DNA of 64,000 nucleotides from Marsupella aquatica (GCA_973895155.1 OZ316891.1:26970001-27034000), one strand, 5' to 3'. Positions 24,548-36,456 are shown, counted from the first letter of the stretch. Numbers and translations: made by a program. The notes: generated from the letters alone by a model not told the origin.

Positions 24548-24849
24548 AAAAAAATCCCTTAAATTTTTATAAATAAATAAATAAATCCAGTTTTTTTGTG
24601 CCGCGACTCAACGGTCTCTTTGAGATGAGGTGGCAATTGATATGAGGTAGACTGATGGAAATGACTGATAACTGATGAGATTACTTATCTTCGTTCATCA
24701 TCTTCTTTGAACTCAGATTTGAGCTCTAGTACCTCGTCATCGAGTAGCGCGTCCAGCTAATAGTCATCAACCAGCTACTCTGATTCAGACTCCCAAGATG
24801 GCAAGCAAAGAAAGAGAGAGGGGAGGCAATCCATCAGTTATTAGTCATT

Positions 24850-25345
24850 GATATTAGTGGCCCCACCTTTTTTGTGGCAATCTCGGAGACCTCCCCAAGA
24901 TCCCGACATTTGTTTTTGGCAATCTTGGAAAGGCTCTTTAAGATCTTGACATTTGTTTTTGGCAATCTAGGAGAGGCCTTCTGAGATTGCGACACCATTT
25001 GAGGACTATCATGGAAAGCTCTCCAAGAACACATGCACTTTTGGCACAATCTCAAAGAGCCTCTTTGACTTTTAGCCTCATTGATGATTGAGCACCTTGG
25101 AGATACTGAGTCACTTTGCTAACCATCTCGGAGTGCCTCTTTGAGATACCAAGTCACTCCGAGGAGTCACTATGCTGACCATCTTGGAGAGCCTTTTTGA
25201 GTTAACTTTTCGTTCCAATTTTGAGACCATCTTGGAGAGTCTCTCCAAGATGCCTAGTGACTTTGCTAACCATCTCGGAGAGCCTTTCCAAGTTTTTGTT
25301 TAGTTTCTGAGACCATCTCAAAGAACCTTTCTGAGATACAGATAC
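24850..25345. repeat. Palindromic subterminal-type repeats, left block
   Basis: About ten imperfect copies of a motif close to ATCTCGGAGAGCCTCTCCAAGAT, a near-palindrome that can fold into a short hairpin. Many are preceded by TGCTAACC or TTTTGGCA. The same motif recurs at 27,300-27,475 on the other side of the Ulp1-like gene relic, which suggests that both blocks are the subterminal regions of one DNA transposon. Element ends and target duplication were not identified. Confidence 0.55.
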
Positions 25346-25542
25346 CAAAATTTGCAAGTGATACACAAAGCTAGGATTACAATACTAAAGACATCACATT
25401 GAGTTTTCATATAAATTACATTGCCAATGTACACAACAACACTAGCTTACTTCTACATTGCAACCTTTTGTAAAGCTAACTCCTATCGTTCACCCCTTTA
25501 TTTTGTTATCTGATATGTGCACAGGTCATAAATAACCTTCTT

Positions 25543-27246
25543 TCACAAGTTGCCTATTGGAATGCCATCAAAATCTATAGGAGCACCTTCACTTATCCAC
25601 TTTAAATAGTTAAGGATAAATACCCCACAATTTACACTATCTACTTGTGTTGGAATGCATGACACTAAAGTTCTAAGCCACTTGTATGCACCTAGTGAGG
25701 GCAATCCTCTTTGACCTACTTCATCCTTGATACATTTACCTCTAGAGTATACAGGATATATTGGTTTTGAGTGCTCCAACATGCTCCTGATTTCTCCTCA
25801 AGCGGATCTAGGAACAACAATTCTTTTCCATGTAAATTGACCACTGCCAACCCCCAATGCTTCCTGTTTTCCTGGTGGATAGGGACCGATATCTTGTCAT
25901 AATCAAATATTTTCTTGTTTTGGTCCATCAAGAAAAATTGGCAAAATAGTAGGTTGGCATTGAAAGCATTATGTAGAATGTTGTGATGAAAAAATACACT
26001 TTGAAAATCCTATAGACCTTTCTCTAAACTACAACAAGGCCAAGTATGCATTGATGATATGTGAATGTAGCCATTGAGCTGATGTTGTTCCTCCAGACAA
26101 GCATCTCATTGTGCCCTAGTCAACTTGTAGTCTACAAAGTTGAACATTACTTCCTCATCTGAGAGGTCTATGGATAGACATGTGGATGCTATGTCGGAAA
26201 ATCCCTGTGAGCAGAGTACTTCATCAAATGATCAAGGCATTTGGGTAATTCCACCACGTGTTGCATAAGAGGGAACTTCAGCTTATTAGGCATCATCTTC
26301 ATCTGAGCTAGATGTCACCAAATAAGGATGAGCTATCTCGTCACTATCACTTTTATTGTAGTCTACCTCTACTGCTCTATCATCTACAAATCTAGATTTG
26401 TATCTCTTTGTGTACTTCTCAGCAACACCCCTGAGCCGTTTGAAGGGGCGTAAATCAACACTCACTTTTGTGTAAGTTGGAAGGCAATATCTTTCTAGAG
26501 AGAAAGTTTTGGAAGCTTCCTCCCATGCTTGACAGACTTGGTCCTTGTTCACTGTGTGCCATTGTTTGAGCTCGATGTTCCTGTAGTGAACTACCTAGAT
26601 TGGTTAAGTAGACAGTTTAGGGTAATGCCATAATAATGTGGAACTTCAAATTTCTATTGATCAATCCTCACCATGGCACAAGTAAAAGTGCAAACTACCT
26701 ACAACAACTATGGGTTCTTGGATTCAGTGGTTAGTCACAATCCTGAGCATCCCCACCCTTGCCTTCTAGCCCATCCTCCTCCAAATGAGCCTCAATGACA
26801 AGCTTCTTTCGCCCTTCAGACTTCTTAGTCTCCTTGGCCTCCTTCTTAGTCTCCTCCTTGCCCTCCTCCTTATTCTCCTTTTCCTTGGCCTCCTGCTTTG
26901 AAAGGAGTGTCGCCACCATATTCGCTATTGAGTTGCCGAAGTACTCATGTACTTCCATCCCAAAATACGAGTCGCCCACAATTATTGGCAGCTTTGTAGA
27001 TAGCACCAAAGTGGGCATTCCAAGAAAATATTATATCATTGGGACTACTGTGATGTGCTCTATGATGCATTGCAATGTTGCAAGCGACAAGGTACCTGCC
27101 AATTTGTCTCTCGCTACATCATCTTCCTTTGTAAAGTTTGATAGAGCATTGCTCTTCGTTGGGCACAAGTCACCAATAATTGGCTTCATATGTAGCTTTA
27201 GGAGGGTCACTTGTGTACCCTTCATGGCAAATATATCCAAATGCAA
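25543..27246 (-). pseudogene. Broken Ulp1-like (C48) cysteine protease gene, transposon-associated
   Basis: The 3' part (25,931 to 25,543) encodes a C48 peptidase domain. Seen are FCQFFLMDQNKK, DKISVPIH, then HWGLAVVNL with the catalytic His codon at 25,857-25,859, LFLDPL with the likely Asp, and PTQVDSVNCGVFIL with the Gln and the catalytic Cys codon at 25,627-25,629. A 1-nt frameshift near 25,790 splits the domain. Upstream are an acidic, Ser/Asp-rich segment (26,552-26,286) and a Lys/Glu-rich segment (27,246-26,731) whose frame has a stop at 27,031. In this family the domain cleaves ubiquitin-like conjugates. In plant genomes such domains are often carried by CACTA or Mutator-like transposons, and the palindromic repeats on both sides support that here. 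The relation of the upstream segments to the protease is inferred from strand and order only. Confidence 0.7.
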
Positions 27247-27299
27247 ATATTGAGTCTATCGCATCACGCAATATTTGCACTTATTAGAAACACTAATAA

Positions 27300-27475
27300 C
27301 TTAGAGAGGCTCTACATATCTTGGGGAGCCTCTCCAAGATCGATCCTACCTATCTAGGAGAGCCTCTTCCCCTCCAAGATTAATCTTCCCTATCTAGGAG
27401 AGCCTCTCCAAGATCTATCCTACCTATTTTGGAGAGCCTTACTACCTAGTATCCTACCTAGTATCTTGGAGAGAG
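27300..27475. repeat. Palindromic subterminal-type repeats, right block
   Basis: Five or six copies of TATCTNGGAGAGCCTCTCCAAGATC-like units (longest exact match shorter than 20 bases) separated by CTACC spacers. It is the same near-palindrome as in the block at 24,850-25,345. Together the blocks bracket the Ulp1-like relic. Confidence 0.55.
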
Positions 27476-27479
27476 TCAC

Positions 27480-28870
27480 GGAACTCGACTACCTTAACAC
27501 TTAGCTCCGGCATCGCTGACTTCGACGTCGAGCTCCCTTATGGTCCAGGCCCGGATAGGCCATACGGGGAGGACTTAGCATGGGGAGACTTGTGGGCAAT
27601 GAGACATGGCACTAGCGAAGGCAAGGAGCCAAGCTGGTGACACACACTAAGGACTTAGACTAGCTGAGGGCTGGTCGGGCTCAAGGTCGACCGTCCGGAC
27701 CCTCAAACAGACTTTGAGTTCTGAGGGCTTGAGTGAGAGCTCCTCTTGGGCCCAAGGCCAATGGAGTTGACGCCATGAGCAGCGGACGCTTCGGGCGCAA
27801 GTTATGGCCCGATCCGGGTTGGGCCAATCGGAGGGCCCAAGTGGCGATGAGATCTGAGGGCCTGGGCATGAGCACTAGGTCGGCCCAATCACAACAGGCT
27901 AAGGCACTCCGCTTGCGGACGCCTAACAAGAAAGTTATGGGCATTATTAGTTGGTGGCGGTCCCAGATATGCGAGATAGGGTCTGGGTTGGGGTCCAAAA
28001 GTTTGGGGACCAAAGTTGGTCCGGGGGTGGCAGGTCTCTAGAAGCATATATGAGGGGAGTGGTGTCTCCCTAGGGGCTAAGGGCAAGCCAAAGTCGTGAG
28101 CCAAGACGGTCGCGACACTGAGGGAAGTCCGTTGGAGGACTTCTTGGGTGCATAGGTCTACGTCCTCCTAAGCTCAGCTGGGTCTGGGGGTGCTGTAGTT
28201 ACTTTAGGTTTGCAGGTGTTATCTCGCTTGCTTGCCAAATCCTGTCGAAATAGCAGCCAAGCCGCGTTCAGTCTCTCGAGGGAGCTTGCGTTGGGGAGGC
28301 AAGACCAAGTAGGCATGGAGGTTGAGTTCCAAGGGCACTTGGCCCCTAGACCATTAGTGGGGCGAGAACCGAGAGTCAGCTGCTAAAGTTGGGACCGTTT
28401 TGGTCTTGGCGTGTAGGGACAAGCTTTAGGACAAGCTACGCTATTTGGGTCATGAGCATGTCCTGGGTCAGGGTGTTCAGTTGGTGATGGATAGGTACGA
28501 GGGAGAACTCGGGTTACGTCCAAGGAAGGAGCTGTTCCAGATGAACAATGGGCGTCGGTTCTGGTTCCGGCTTATGGCATCGGGAGGACCTATCGTTGAC
28601 CTACTTACCAATGTCTGCTTGATTTAGGATGCTAGACTTGGGGAGTTCTAGATCCTAAAGGGTTACTTACCGAGGTGTTTGGTTGCTTTTGCAGACTATG
28701 GGGACCATTGAGTAGCGGTCGTGTTGGAGAGCAAGTGCGGCTTCGTATGGGAGGGGCTGTTGGGGTGCAAGGGATGTCCACTAAGGTGCTTGCTCGAGGT
28801 ATTCCGTGGAGGCGTTCGGGCACCAAGGGCACTCCCTGGGGAATCACTTAGAGTAAAACCCCTAAAACAC
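27480..28870. other. GC-rich block, possible LTR or transposon remnant
   Basis: Base composition rises sharply compared with both flanks. No frame shows a known domain. A phrase like GCTTCGGGCGCAAG (about 27,788) and another like TTCGGGCACCAAGGGCACTCC (about 28,813) resemble TTCGGGCGCAAGGGCACTCC at about 56,196 inside element E, which hints at a related element. No terminal repeats were identified. Confidence 0.35.
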
Positions 28871-30028
28871 GTGAGAACAAACCAATGGAATTTGAAAAAA
28901 TAAATTTAAAAATAAATTCAATTAAATATACCCTTGTACCATTTATAACATGACTTTGACAATTCTTAAATACCTTCATGAACATAAAAACTAATTTTTT
29001 TACCAAAATTGGATTTTTAAATGCCTTTAGTATAAGTTTTTGATTATAATTATTACTCTAACAAGATTAAAAATAACCTTCATTTGTTCGCACCCCATTC
29101 TAATAATCCAACGAGTGATTCCCCAAGGAGGGCACTTATGCGTGGGTGCCTGGATTGGTGAGGGCGTTGGGTGGCAAGGTCCACCACTATCATGCCCATG
29201 GTTTCTCGCTACTAAGAATTTGGCATACCCATCCGGGTAAAGCAATGTCTGATACTCCTCCAATGCCGTCAGCAACAGCTTCTTCACCCTATCTACATTG
29301 GTCAATGAAGATGTTTGCACAATGTTTATGCTTATCCTGCATACAACAAGCAAAAAATGAGCATCAACTAAGGACCTGAAGGAAAGGTGGAACTTGGAAG
29401 GTGCACATGCGGAGCTGACTTGTGCTCATCGTTGAGCGTTTGGTCCCGTCCTTGCTTGGATCGGGCTTGTGCATTGAGACCTGAGAGGGTTGGAATCAAA
29501 GCAAGAGAGACTCCGCCTTCGAATGAATCTCAACTCAATCATTCTCGACCTTGCCATGATTAGAACCCTCCATTGAGCTCTTCTAGGTTTAGGGTGGCTT
29601 GTGCGGTGCTTGCGGGTGACAGTTTTCACTCAACGGGAATGGGCGACGGGAATAGGGATCTGAGGCCTGCGGGAGGAGTTACAATAATGAGCTGAGGATT
29701 GATAAAGTGGAACAAAATGCAGACATTTGGAGTTGGGCGGAGAGGCTACTTTGCACGGTTGATAAGGATGTGACAACTGCTTGGGAGTGAACTTCGGTCG
29801 GGGATTAGCTACAGTGCGCGACTGAATCAGGGCGCTACATGCAGGCTGCAGTTGAGGTCACTAAACCCCTTTGAATGTAAGGGGAAGCGGAGGGGATTGA
29901 GGGAGCGGGACGTGGATTGCAACCCCGGACTGTCACCGTGAGATTGAAGAGTAAGGTAAAGTTCTCGGTTCTCCTTGGCCTCTCTTCCCCTCATTGGACT
30001 TGCATTGGAAAATTGTGACGATTAGAGC
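28871..30028. other. Spacer and probable 5' untranslated part of LINE A
   Basis: The first part is AT-rich and anonymous. A 108-codon minus-strand frame (29,027-29,353) shows no known motif. The GC-richer stretch from about 29,640 to the ATG at 30,029 may be the 5' UTR of LINE A, but its outer limit and any target duplication could not be found. Confidence 0.35.
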
Positions 30029-30387
30029 ATGGGAGATTCTCAGGTTGACTACTATGGCTCGTCGGGGATCCCTGGTCGACGAATTGAGGAGCGCGGAGCT
30101 AGACTCGCAGGATACAGGGGCTCCCTTCCTACTTCAGGTCATCCGCCTCAGGCGGCTGTGGTGCAGCTGGGAGAGGGCTCTATTGGGGCTGCGGGGAGCG
30201 CTGGCCGGGGCTGTGGTGGTGGAGCAAGGCCACCAGAGATCTATTCGGCCCAGGATGCTCGCTCGGGAAGGGGCGCCTTGCAAGGGGGAATTGTTGCTGG
30301 ACATTCTAACTGGGGTGCGGAGCCCTCAAGAGAACTGGGGGACGCATGTGCAATGGACGCTGAGGCTTTTCACGAAGAAGAGCACTT
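30029..30387 (+). pseudogene. LINE A ORF1, 5' part, cut by copia insertion
   Basis: Starts at ATG 30,029 (MGDSQVDYYGSSGIPGRR). It encodes a Gly/Ala/Arg-rich N-terminal region with a PPEIYSAQDARSGRG segment that resembles the VPSQDARAASCSR segment of ORF1 in LINE D. The frame runs without a stop into the left copia LTR at 30,388. Removing the copia element and one copy of its 5-bp duplication would keep the frame into 36,878 and on to the ORF1 stop at 38,288, so this is the first third of one interrupted gene. Confidence 0.75.
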
Positions 30388-30808
30388 TGTTGAGCATAGA
30401 CGACGATCGCAACGGCAAGCCCATGAACCATCCAACGCACAATAGTCGACACAAGAGATACGTGGTTCACCTCCTTGAGGCTACGTCCACGGGAACACAC
30501 AAGAGAGCTTTACTGAACTCTAAGCCCGTCGGCTATACCGAGTCTCCACAGTGTAAGCTCTCCCTATCTCTCAAGTGGCTCCATAACAATGAGCCTTGGT
30601 TCTTCATCTCCAAGCACACATGCCTCTTATGATATAGTGTGTAACTTAGTTGTACCTAACCACATAGTTGTACCTAATCACGTAGTTGTACCTAACCACA
30701 TAGTTGTACCTAATCACGTAGTTGTACCTAACCACGTAGTTGTACCAACCCACGTTGTTGTACCAACCACGTCATACCTAACCTAGACGTAAGAGTAAAT
30801 ACCCAACA
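30388..30808 (-). repeat. Copia 3' LTR
   Basis: Left-hand copy of the 421-bp LTR, the 3' LTR in element orientation. It begins TGTTGAGCATAG and ends TACCCAACA on the plus strand. The conserved GATACGTGGTTCACC and CTACGTCCACGGG blocks are also found in the solo LTRs at 5,883 and 10,262. A tandem block of 18-bp units is at 30,649-30,774. Confidence 0.95.
30649..30774 (-). promoter_or_regulatory. Seven 18-bp tandem repeats in the copia LTR, candidate U3 enhancer
   Basis: Seven consecutive 18-bp units close to AGTTGTACCTAACCACRT on the plus strand. Read in element orientation they give ACGTGNTTAGGTACAACT, several with a G-box-like ACGTG core. They lie within about 35-160 bp of the LTR start in element orientation, that is in U3, where plant copia elements often carry repeated activator boxes. 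The identical array is at 36,718-36,843 in the other LTR. The enhancer role is inference. Confidence 0.55.
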
Positions 30809-30820
30809 ATCTTCCCCTTG
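30809..30820 (-). other. Copia polypurine tract
   Basis: In element orientation the 12 bases directly before the 3' LTR read CAAGGGGAAGAT, a standard polypurine tract that primes plus-strand DNA synthesis. Confidence 0.85.
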
Positions 30821-30998
30821 ACTCTGGTCTAGGGGAGAGTAATACTGCCAATGTATATGATCCCTCAGCGGGAAGTTCTGGACAAAAACCAAACCGGTTT
30901 CCCTCTCTAACTAGAGCAAACCATAAGTAAGCCGTAGCCTAATACATAGGAATGAGGAAGAGCATATATCAGTAATTACAATGAATGTTAAGAAAACT

Positions 30999-33900
30999 CT
31001 ACATGTGATGCAATTGCAAAACCTGCAATACGTCACGGTGTCTAGAGAAACTCTCCAAAGGAATCACTTTGGTAAATGCGTCAGCCGGGTTGAGTTTACC
31101 ATCAATCTTGACTAGCTCAAACAAATTATCAGACACAGCCTGCCTGATAAAACGTCAATGTGCTTCACTCTGCTGTCCATCACCTGGTTCACAGCAAGGT
31201 GGAGCGCACTTTGACTATCACAATGGAGCTTCACATTCCCCTGTGGCAATCCCATTTCAGTGATAAGTCTATCCAACCAAATCGCTTCCTTTGCTGCTTC
31301 CGCAGCTGCAACATACTCCGCTTCTGTAGTAGACTGAGCAATACACTTCTGCAAAGTAGACCTCCAACTTATGCATCCACCGCCAAGTGTGAACACGTAT
31401 CCTGTTGTTGATCTCCTTCGGTCCAAATCTTGTCCATAGTCAGAATCAACATAGCCAATCAATGATTTAGCATTCTTTGCATTCGCATCAAATAAAAGAC
31501 CATGATCCACGGTACCCTTCAAGTACCTGATAATCCACTTCACTGCTTCCCAGTGTACCTTCCCTGGATTCGACATGTACCTGCTCATCTTGCCCGTAGC
31601 CATGGCAAGATCAGGTCTAGTGCAAGTCATCAAATACATGAGACTCCCCACTGCCTTGTCATATGGAACCTTTGACATCAACCCCTTCTCTGTGTCATCC
31701 GTAGGACAGAACGTTGATGATAACTTGAAGTGTGGAGCCAACGGGGTACTTACTGGCTTGCTATTCCCCATGTTGAACCTTGCAATTACCTTCCTCGCAT
31801 AACTGCTCTGCGTCAACCATAGCTTGCCGCCTCCAAGTCCCTAGTGATCTCCATACCCAAAATCCTCTTAGCTGGCCCTAAGTCCTTCATCTTAAACTCT
31901 GCACTAAGCAGTGCCTTGAGCTTAACAATCTCAGACCTATCCTTGGCTGCAATTAGCATATCATCCACATAAAGTACTAAAACAATGAACCCAAAGACAA
32001 CATTCTTTACCGGTTTCAAATACACACAAGGGTCAAATACACTTCTGTGAAAACCTTGTGACCGAATCCAATCGTCAAACCGCTTGTTCCACTGTCTTGG
32101 TGACTGCTTCAACCCATACAAGGATTTCAGCAATCTGCAAACCAATTCCTCCTGTCCTCTCTTCACAAAACCTAGCGGTTGTCTCATGAAGATCACCTCT
32201 TCCAATGTGCCATAGAGGAAAGCTGTGACAACATCCATCTGATCTAGCAGTAGACCAAACATTACAACAAGTACACACAATAGTCGTATTGTAGAGTACT
32301 TAGCAATTGGTGAGAAGACCTCATTGTAATCCACACCTTTCTCTTGTGTGAATCCCTTTGCTACCAATCTAGCCTTGTAGACCTTCGATCCACCTCCTAT
32401 GGAATTATCCTTCAGCTTGTAAATCCACTTGCTGTCCACCACTTGCTGACCCTTAGGCAGCTTAACAAGCTCCCAAGTTTTGTTGTCCTTTAGTGACTGC
32501 ATCTCCGTTTGCATTGTTGTAGTCCACTTCTGCTTCTCCTTTGAAGCACTTGCCTCATGAAATGAAGAAGGTTCCCCTTCTTCCAAAATTAACGCATCAC
32601 CCTCATCATCAGCTGTAAAATCATCCTCTTGCAGTTGAGATGAATCAACCCACTGTCCATACCTTGGTAGAGCGCGTACAGTGCGACCAGATGTTCTTCT
32701 AGCCGATGACTCCGGTTGATCTGCGTGTGCTGGTACAATTTGAAGCTCAACAGCATCCACTTGCTGCTCACCAGCATCAACAAACTCCTCTGGTTCCTCT
32801 GGCACAGGAACCAGCTCCATAATTGGAGCAACTTCTTCTCTCCGGTCATGCACCTCATAACCAATCTCCCCCTCAATGAGATCCGGGATAGGAGATTTTC
32901 CTTTGTCAGTACGGGAGACTTGAGTATTCTCCCCCTCCTTCAATAATCTGGATTCATTGAAGGAAACATCCCTACTGACAACGAGCTTACAGGCAATAGG
33001 ATCCCATAGCCTATAGGCTTTCACACCACTCTGGTACCCAAGAAAAACACATTTCCTGGAGGTAGGATCCAACTTGGTCCTATTCTGCTTCGGTGTGAGA
33101 GCATATGCATCACTTCCAAAAACTACCAAGCCATGATAGTCTGTTTGCCGCTTATAGCGCATCTCAAACGGCGTTTTGAAATTGATAGCACTAGAAGGAG
33201 AAAGATTTACCAAATAAGCTGCGGTATTGATAGCTTTTGCCCAAAATTCTTGTGGTAAACCTGATTGGCTCAACATACTCCGTGATCGCTCCAACAGTGT
33301 CCGATTGAGCCTCTCAGCGACACCATTCTGCTGCGGAGTATAAACTGTGGTGAGATGGCGAGTTATCCCCTGTTTTAAACAGTACTCTTCAAATTCCATT
33401 GAAGTGTACTCCCCGCCGTTGTCTGACCTCAGAATCTTCACCCTTGTATCCAAACACTTGATCGTGTTTCCAGTCTGATTCTCCACCTGGGCCTTCCACT
33501 TCTTAAAAATGGACAAGACATCAGACTTATGCATCATGAAATAAATCCACACAAATCTTGAGTAATCATCAATAAATGATACATAGTACAACTTTCCAGA
33601 GTGTGAGGGAGTCGGGGATGGACCCCACACGTCACTATGTATGTACTCAAGAACCGCTTTGGAACGATGAGTTCCAACACCAAAAGCACGACGATGCTGC
33701 TTTCCAAGAATGCAATGCTCACAAAACTCTAATTTACAAGATTGCAAATCAGAAATGAGTCCATTCTTCCGTAAGATAGCCAAACCCTTCTCACTCATGT
33801 GGCCTAGCCGTGAATGCCACAGTTGAGTCATCTCCTCGTGAGACTTGGTTACATTGGCCTCTCCACATACAGTATTGCCCTATAACACATACAAATTCTT

Positions 33901-35301
33901 TTGTCTACTCCCCTTCAAAATCACTGTCTCTCCCGACCTGACTTAAAGTTCACCATCAATAATGCTCCATTGATGACCATTTGAATCCAACACACCGAGT
34001 GAAATCAGATTCTTACGCATGCCAGGTACATACCTGACTCCGGACACTGTGCGCACAGCGCCATCAAACATTTGAATCTTCACAGACCCAATTCCCTCAA
34101 TTTGACAGGAGTGATCATTTCCCATCAGAATTGAACCGTTTGAAACAGAGTAAGAACTGAAAAACTCACGAATGTAACAAATATGAAAAGAGCAAGCACA
34201 ATCAAGAATCCACACATCATCTGCTCTCCTAGATGACGTGCACAGGGCATACCCCCGGCTTCATAAAACATACTCATCATTGAGTAAATCAGCTTCTCCA
34301 TCAGCCCTAGCCACATTTGCCGATGAAGTTTCCGCTGCCTTTCCCTTATAGTCTCGCTTGAAGTGTCCAACTTGGTTGCACTTCCAACATGTCACCTGCC
34401 TCCTCTGAGGGGATTTACCCTTGGACTTAGATCTGGATTTAGATCTAAACTGGGTTCTACGGTCCCCAGTTGGTCGCTGCATACTCCTCCCACGGTTAAC
34501 ATTGAGGGCAGCACCAGATGATGAAGGCTGTGACGTGATGTGCATCTTCTGCTGAAGATCATCACTAAGCAGAGAACTTACCACGTCATTGTATGAAATG
34601 GTATCCCTATCACAATGCAACAACACTCGTGATAGGGACTGGTAAGATGGAGGCAATGAACTAAGAAGCTGCAGAGCCTTCGTCTCATCATTCAAAGTCT
34701 CCCCAAGGTTTTCCAAGTCAACGACCATGTCGTTGAAAGCATCCACATGGTCTTGCAACTTCGTACCAGATTCCTTCATCCTGAAACTCATCAGTTTGTA
34801 GGAAGTGTAGAGCCGGTTCGACAACTCCTTGCGGTGATATTTGCTCTGCAATTCCGCAAACAAGGACATGCAATCCTTATGTGCACCCAACTGCTTGATG
34901 ATGGGAGGCATGAGATAGAGTGTAACACACCACACTCCCTGCTCCTGCATGCGGTCCCATTGTTTCTCATCAACATCGTCTTCACGAGGGCTCAGCAGTT
35001 GGCCCATCACTGACGCATAAAGCACTCCCTTCACCTGCTTCTCCCATAGCAAGTAGTCAGAGCGCCCATCATACTTTGTCACTTCATACTTGGGTCCCCC
35101 AAGCTTGAAAGTCCCCATCTTCTTCTTTGGCACTACCGTGAGCTCCAGTAGTAGTACTGCTTCCTCCACCACACGCCGCACCGGTGATGGTATCGGTGTC
35201 ACGTGCTCTTCCTCCTGCTCCTCTCTCTGCCCGTGAAACCTCCACGGTGATCCTCGTGCTTCAAGTTCCACGTCTTCGAAAAACTCCTCCGAATCACTCA
35301 T
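30999..35301 (-). pseudogene. Copia gag-pol polyprotein, disabled
   Basis: One frame from ATG 35,301. Gag has a UBN2-like region and a knuckle CWKCNQVGHFKRDY in which the last Cys is Tyr. The protease motif reads WILDCACSFHIC where DSA or DSG is expected. The pre-integrase part has HSRLGHMSEKG and CEHCILGKQ. The integrase DDE region includes HSDVWGP, SDNGGEY and NGVAERLNRTLLE. The reverse transcriptase has KARLVAKGFTQ, FSPIAKYSTIR, DVVTAFLYG and YVDDM. RNase H has GYVDSDY, STTEAEYVA and DSQSALHLA. The frame carries in-frame stops at 34,261, 33,943 and about 33,880, a frameshift near 31,835 and another near 31,150; the last readable frame ends at 30,999. All domains are present but the copy cannot make an intact polyprotein without suppression. 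Confidence 0.93.
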
Positions 35302-36442
35302 ATGAGAAAATCACAAAAAATGTTGTTTTTCACAACTTCTCAAAAAACTCGAAACTCAACACCGCCGCGTAGCCCACAAAGCTAGGAGTCCAATACTGAA
35401 AACCGAAATCAAAATCGAAATTTGACGGAAAAGTTATTCAAATTTTGGTCGAGGTGGGTAAAACCTTGGGAAACTCCCCCGTTTTGACCACCTCAGGGAA
35501 TAACCGAAATACCAAGTACAACCCATTGTCAGAATTGCGATGTGATTGGTGCGCTGCGTTGCCAACTTCAATGGCTACGACCTCGCCGAAAAATAACCAA
35601 AAAAGTTACCGTTCGGCGAATGAAATCTTTGTCGGACGGTCAAAAAATAGCTCTCTGGTTTTTTGGAATATTCTATGACCCTTGTACAGGCCCTGTGGGA
35701 ATTTTGGAAGAACAATTGAGGGGCTGACATGTGTCCTCGAACCCCCAAAACCCCCCTACCACCCTTCGTCGTCGAAATCTGGTCGCGTGCGCAGAAAATA
35801 CACACGGCAGAATGTACCCCTCGACACCAAACGCAAGATATCTCACTCAGGTTTTAACGAAATCAAGATCCGATTTCAGATTTGGAAACTAGACTCCGAG
35901 GCAATGAAGATCGATATAAGAAGCACCCAAAACGAGGAAAGAACGAGGGAGAAAAAAATTGGTAAAGATGACAGATTTCTCTCAATTGCCATAGCCAATT
36001 TCGAATTAGATTTTCAAAGAGAAAAAAATGGTACCTTGTCAACAACGAATGTTGATCAATTGCACTTGGTGCCGTCACCAAGTCCAACAAGGTAATTGAT
36101 TTTGCTTAGCCTTCCTCTTTGCATCAAAGAGCCAATCCTGGACTCAAAAACAATCGTCTTGCCTCAATCTCTCCGTTGAGTCAAAACACTTGACGCTTCT
36201 CCCTCCGAGTCGATTGCCAACTTTCTTCACAAAATCCAGAACGACGAAAACTTAGATCTCTCTGCACCACGAGCTCCGTTCAACAATTTCTTCACACCGT
36301 TAGAAAGCTCTTGCCCTGATCTATCCGTTGAGCCCATAAACTCCAAGTTCCATGCGATGGAACTCTGGAAAATCCACCAACACTCAACGCTGGAAAAACC
36401 GTCATGAAATCCCGTCACGAACACACGTCACCTCCCAAGCAT
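35302..36442 (-). other. Copia leader between primer site and gag
   Basis: About 1.1 kb between the primer-binding site and the gag ATG, without a convincing open frame on either strand. A leader of this size usually contains packaging and translation signals, none of which can be read directly. Confidence 0.5.
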
Positions 36443-36454
36443 GCTCTGATACCA
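36443..36454 (-). other. Copia primer-binding site
   Basis: In element orientation the sequence TGGTATCAGAGC lies three bases inside the 5' LTR. This is the classic plant copia primer site, complementary to the 3' end of initiator methionine tRNA. Confidence 0.93.
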
Positions 36455-36456
36455 AT

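Noticed and set aside
26795-27253. 152-codon plus-strand frame rich in Ser, Phe and Leu
   Set aside because: It is the antisense reading of the Lys/Glu-rich segment of the minus-strand Ulp1-associated relic; its low-complexity composition follows from that.
30649-30774. Regular 18-bp repeats considered as a CRISPR array
   Set aside because: Units are directly adjacent with no unique spacers, occur in both LTRs of a plant retrotransposon, and the genome is eukaryotic.
30589-30786. Frame with repeated VVPNHVVVPNH peptide (also at 36,658-36,855)
   Set aside because: It is only the translation of the 18-bp repeats in the copia LTR, which lie in a non-coding U3 region.
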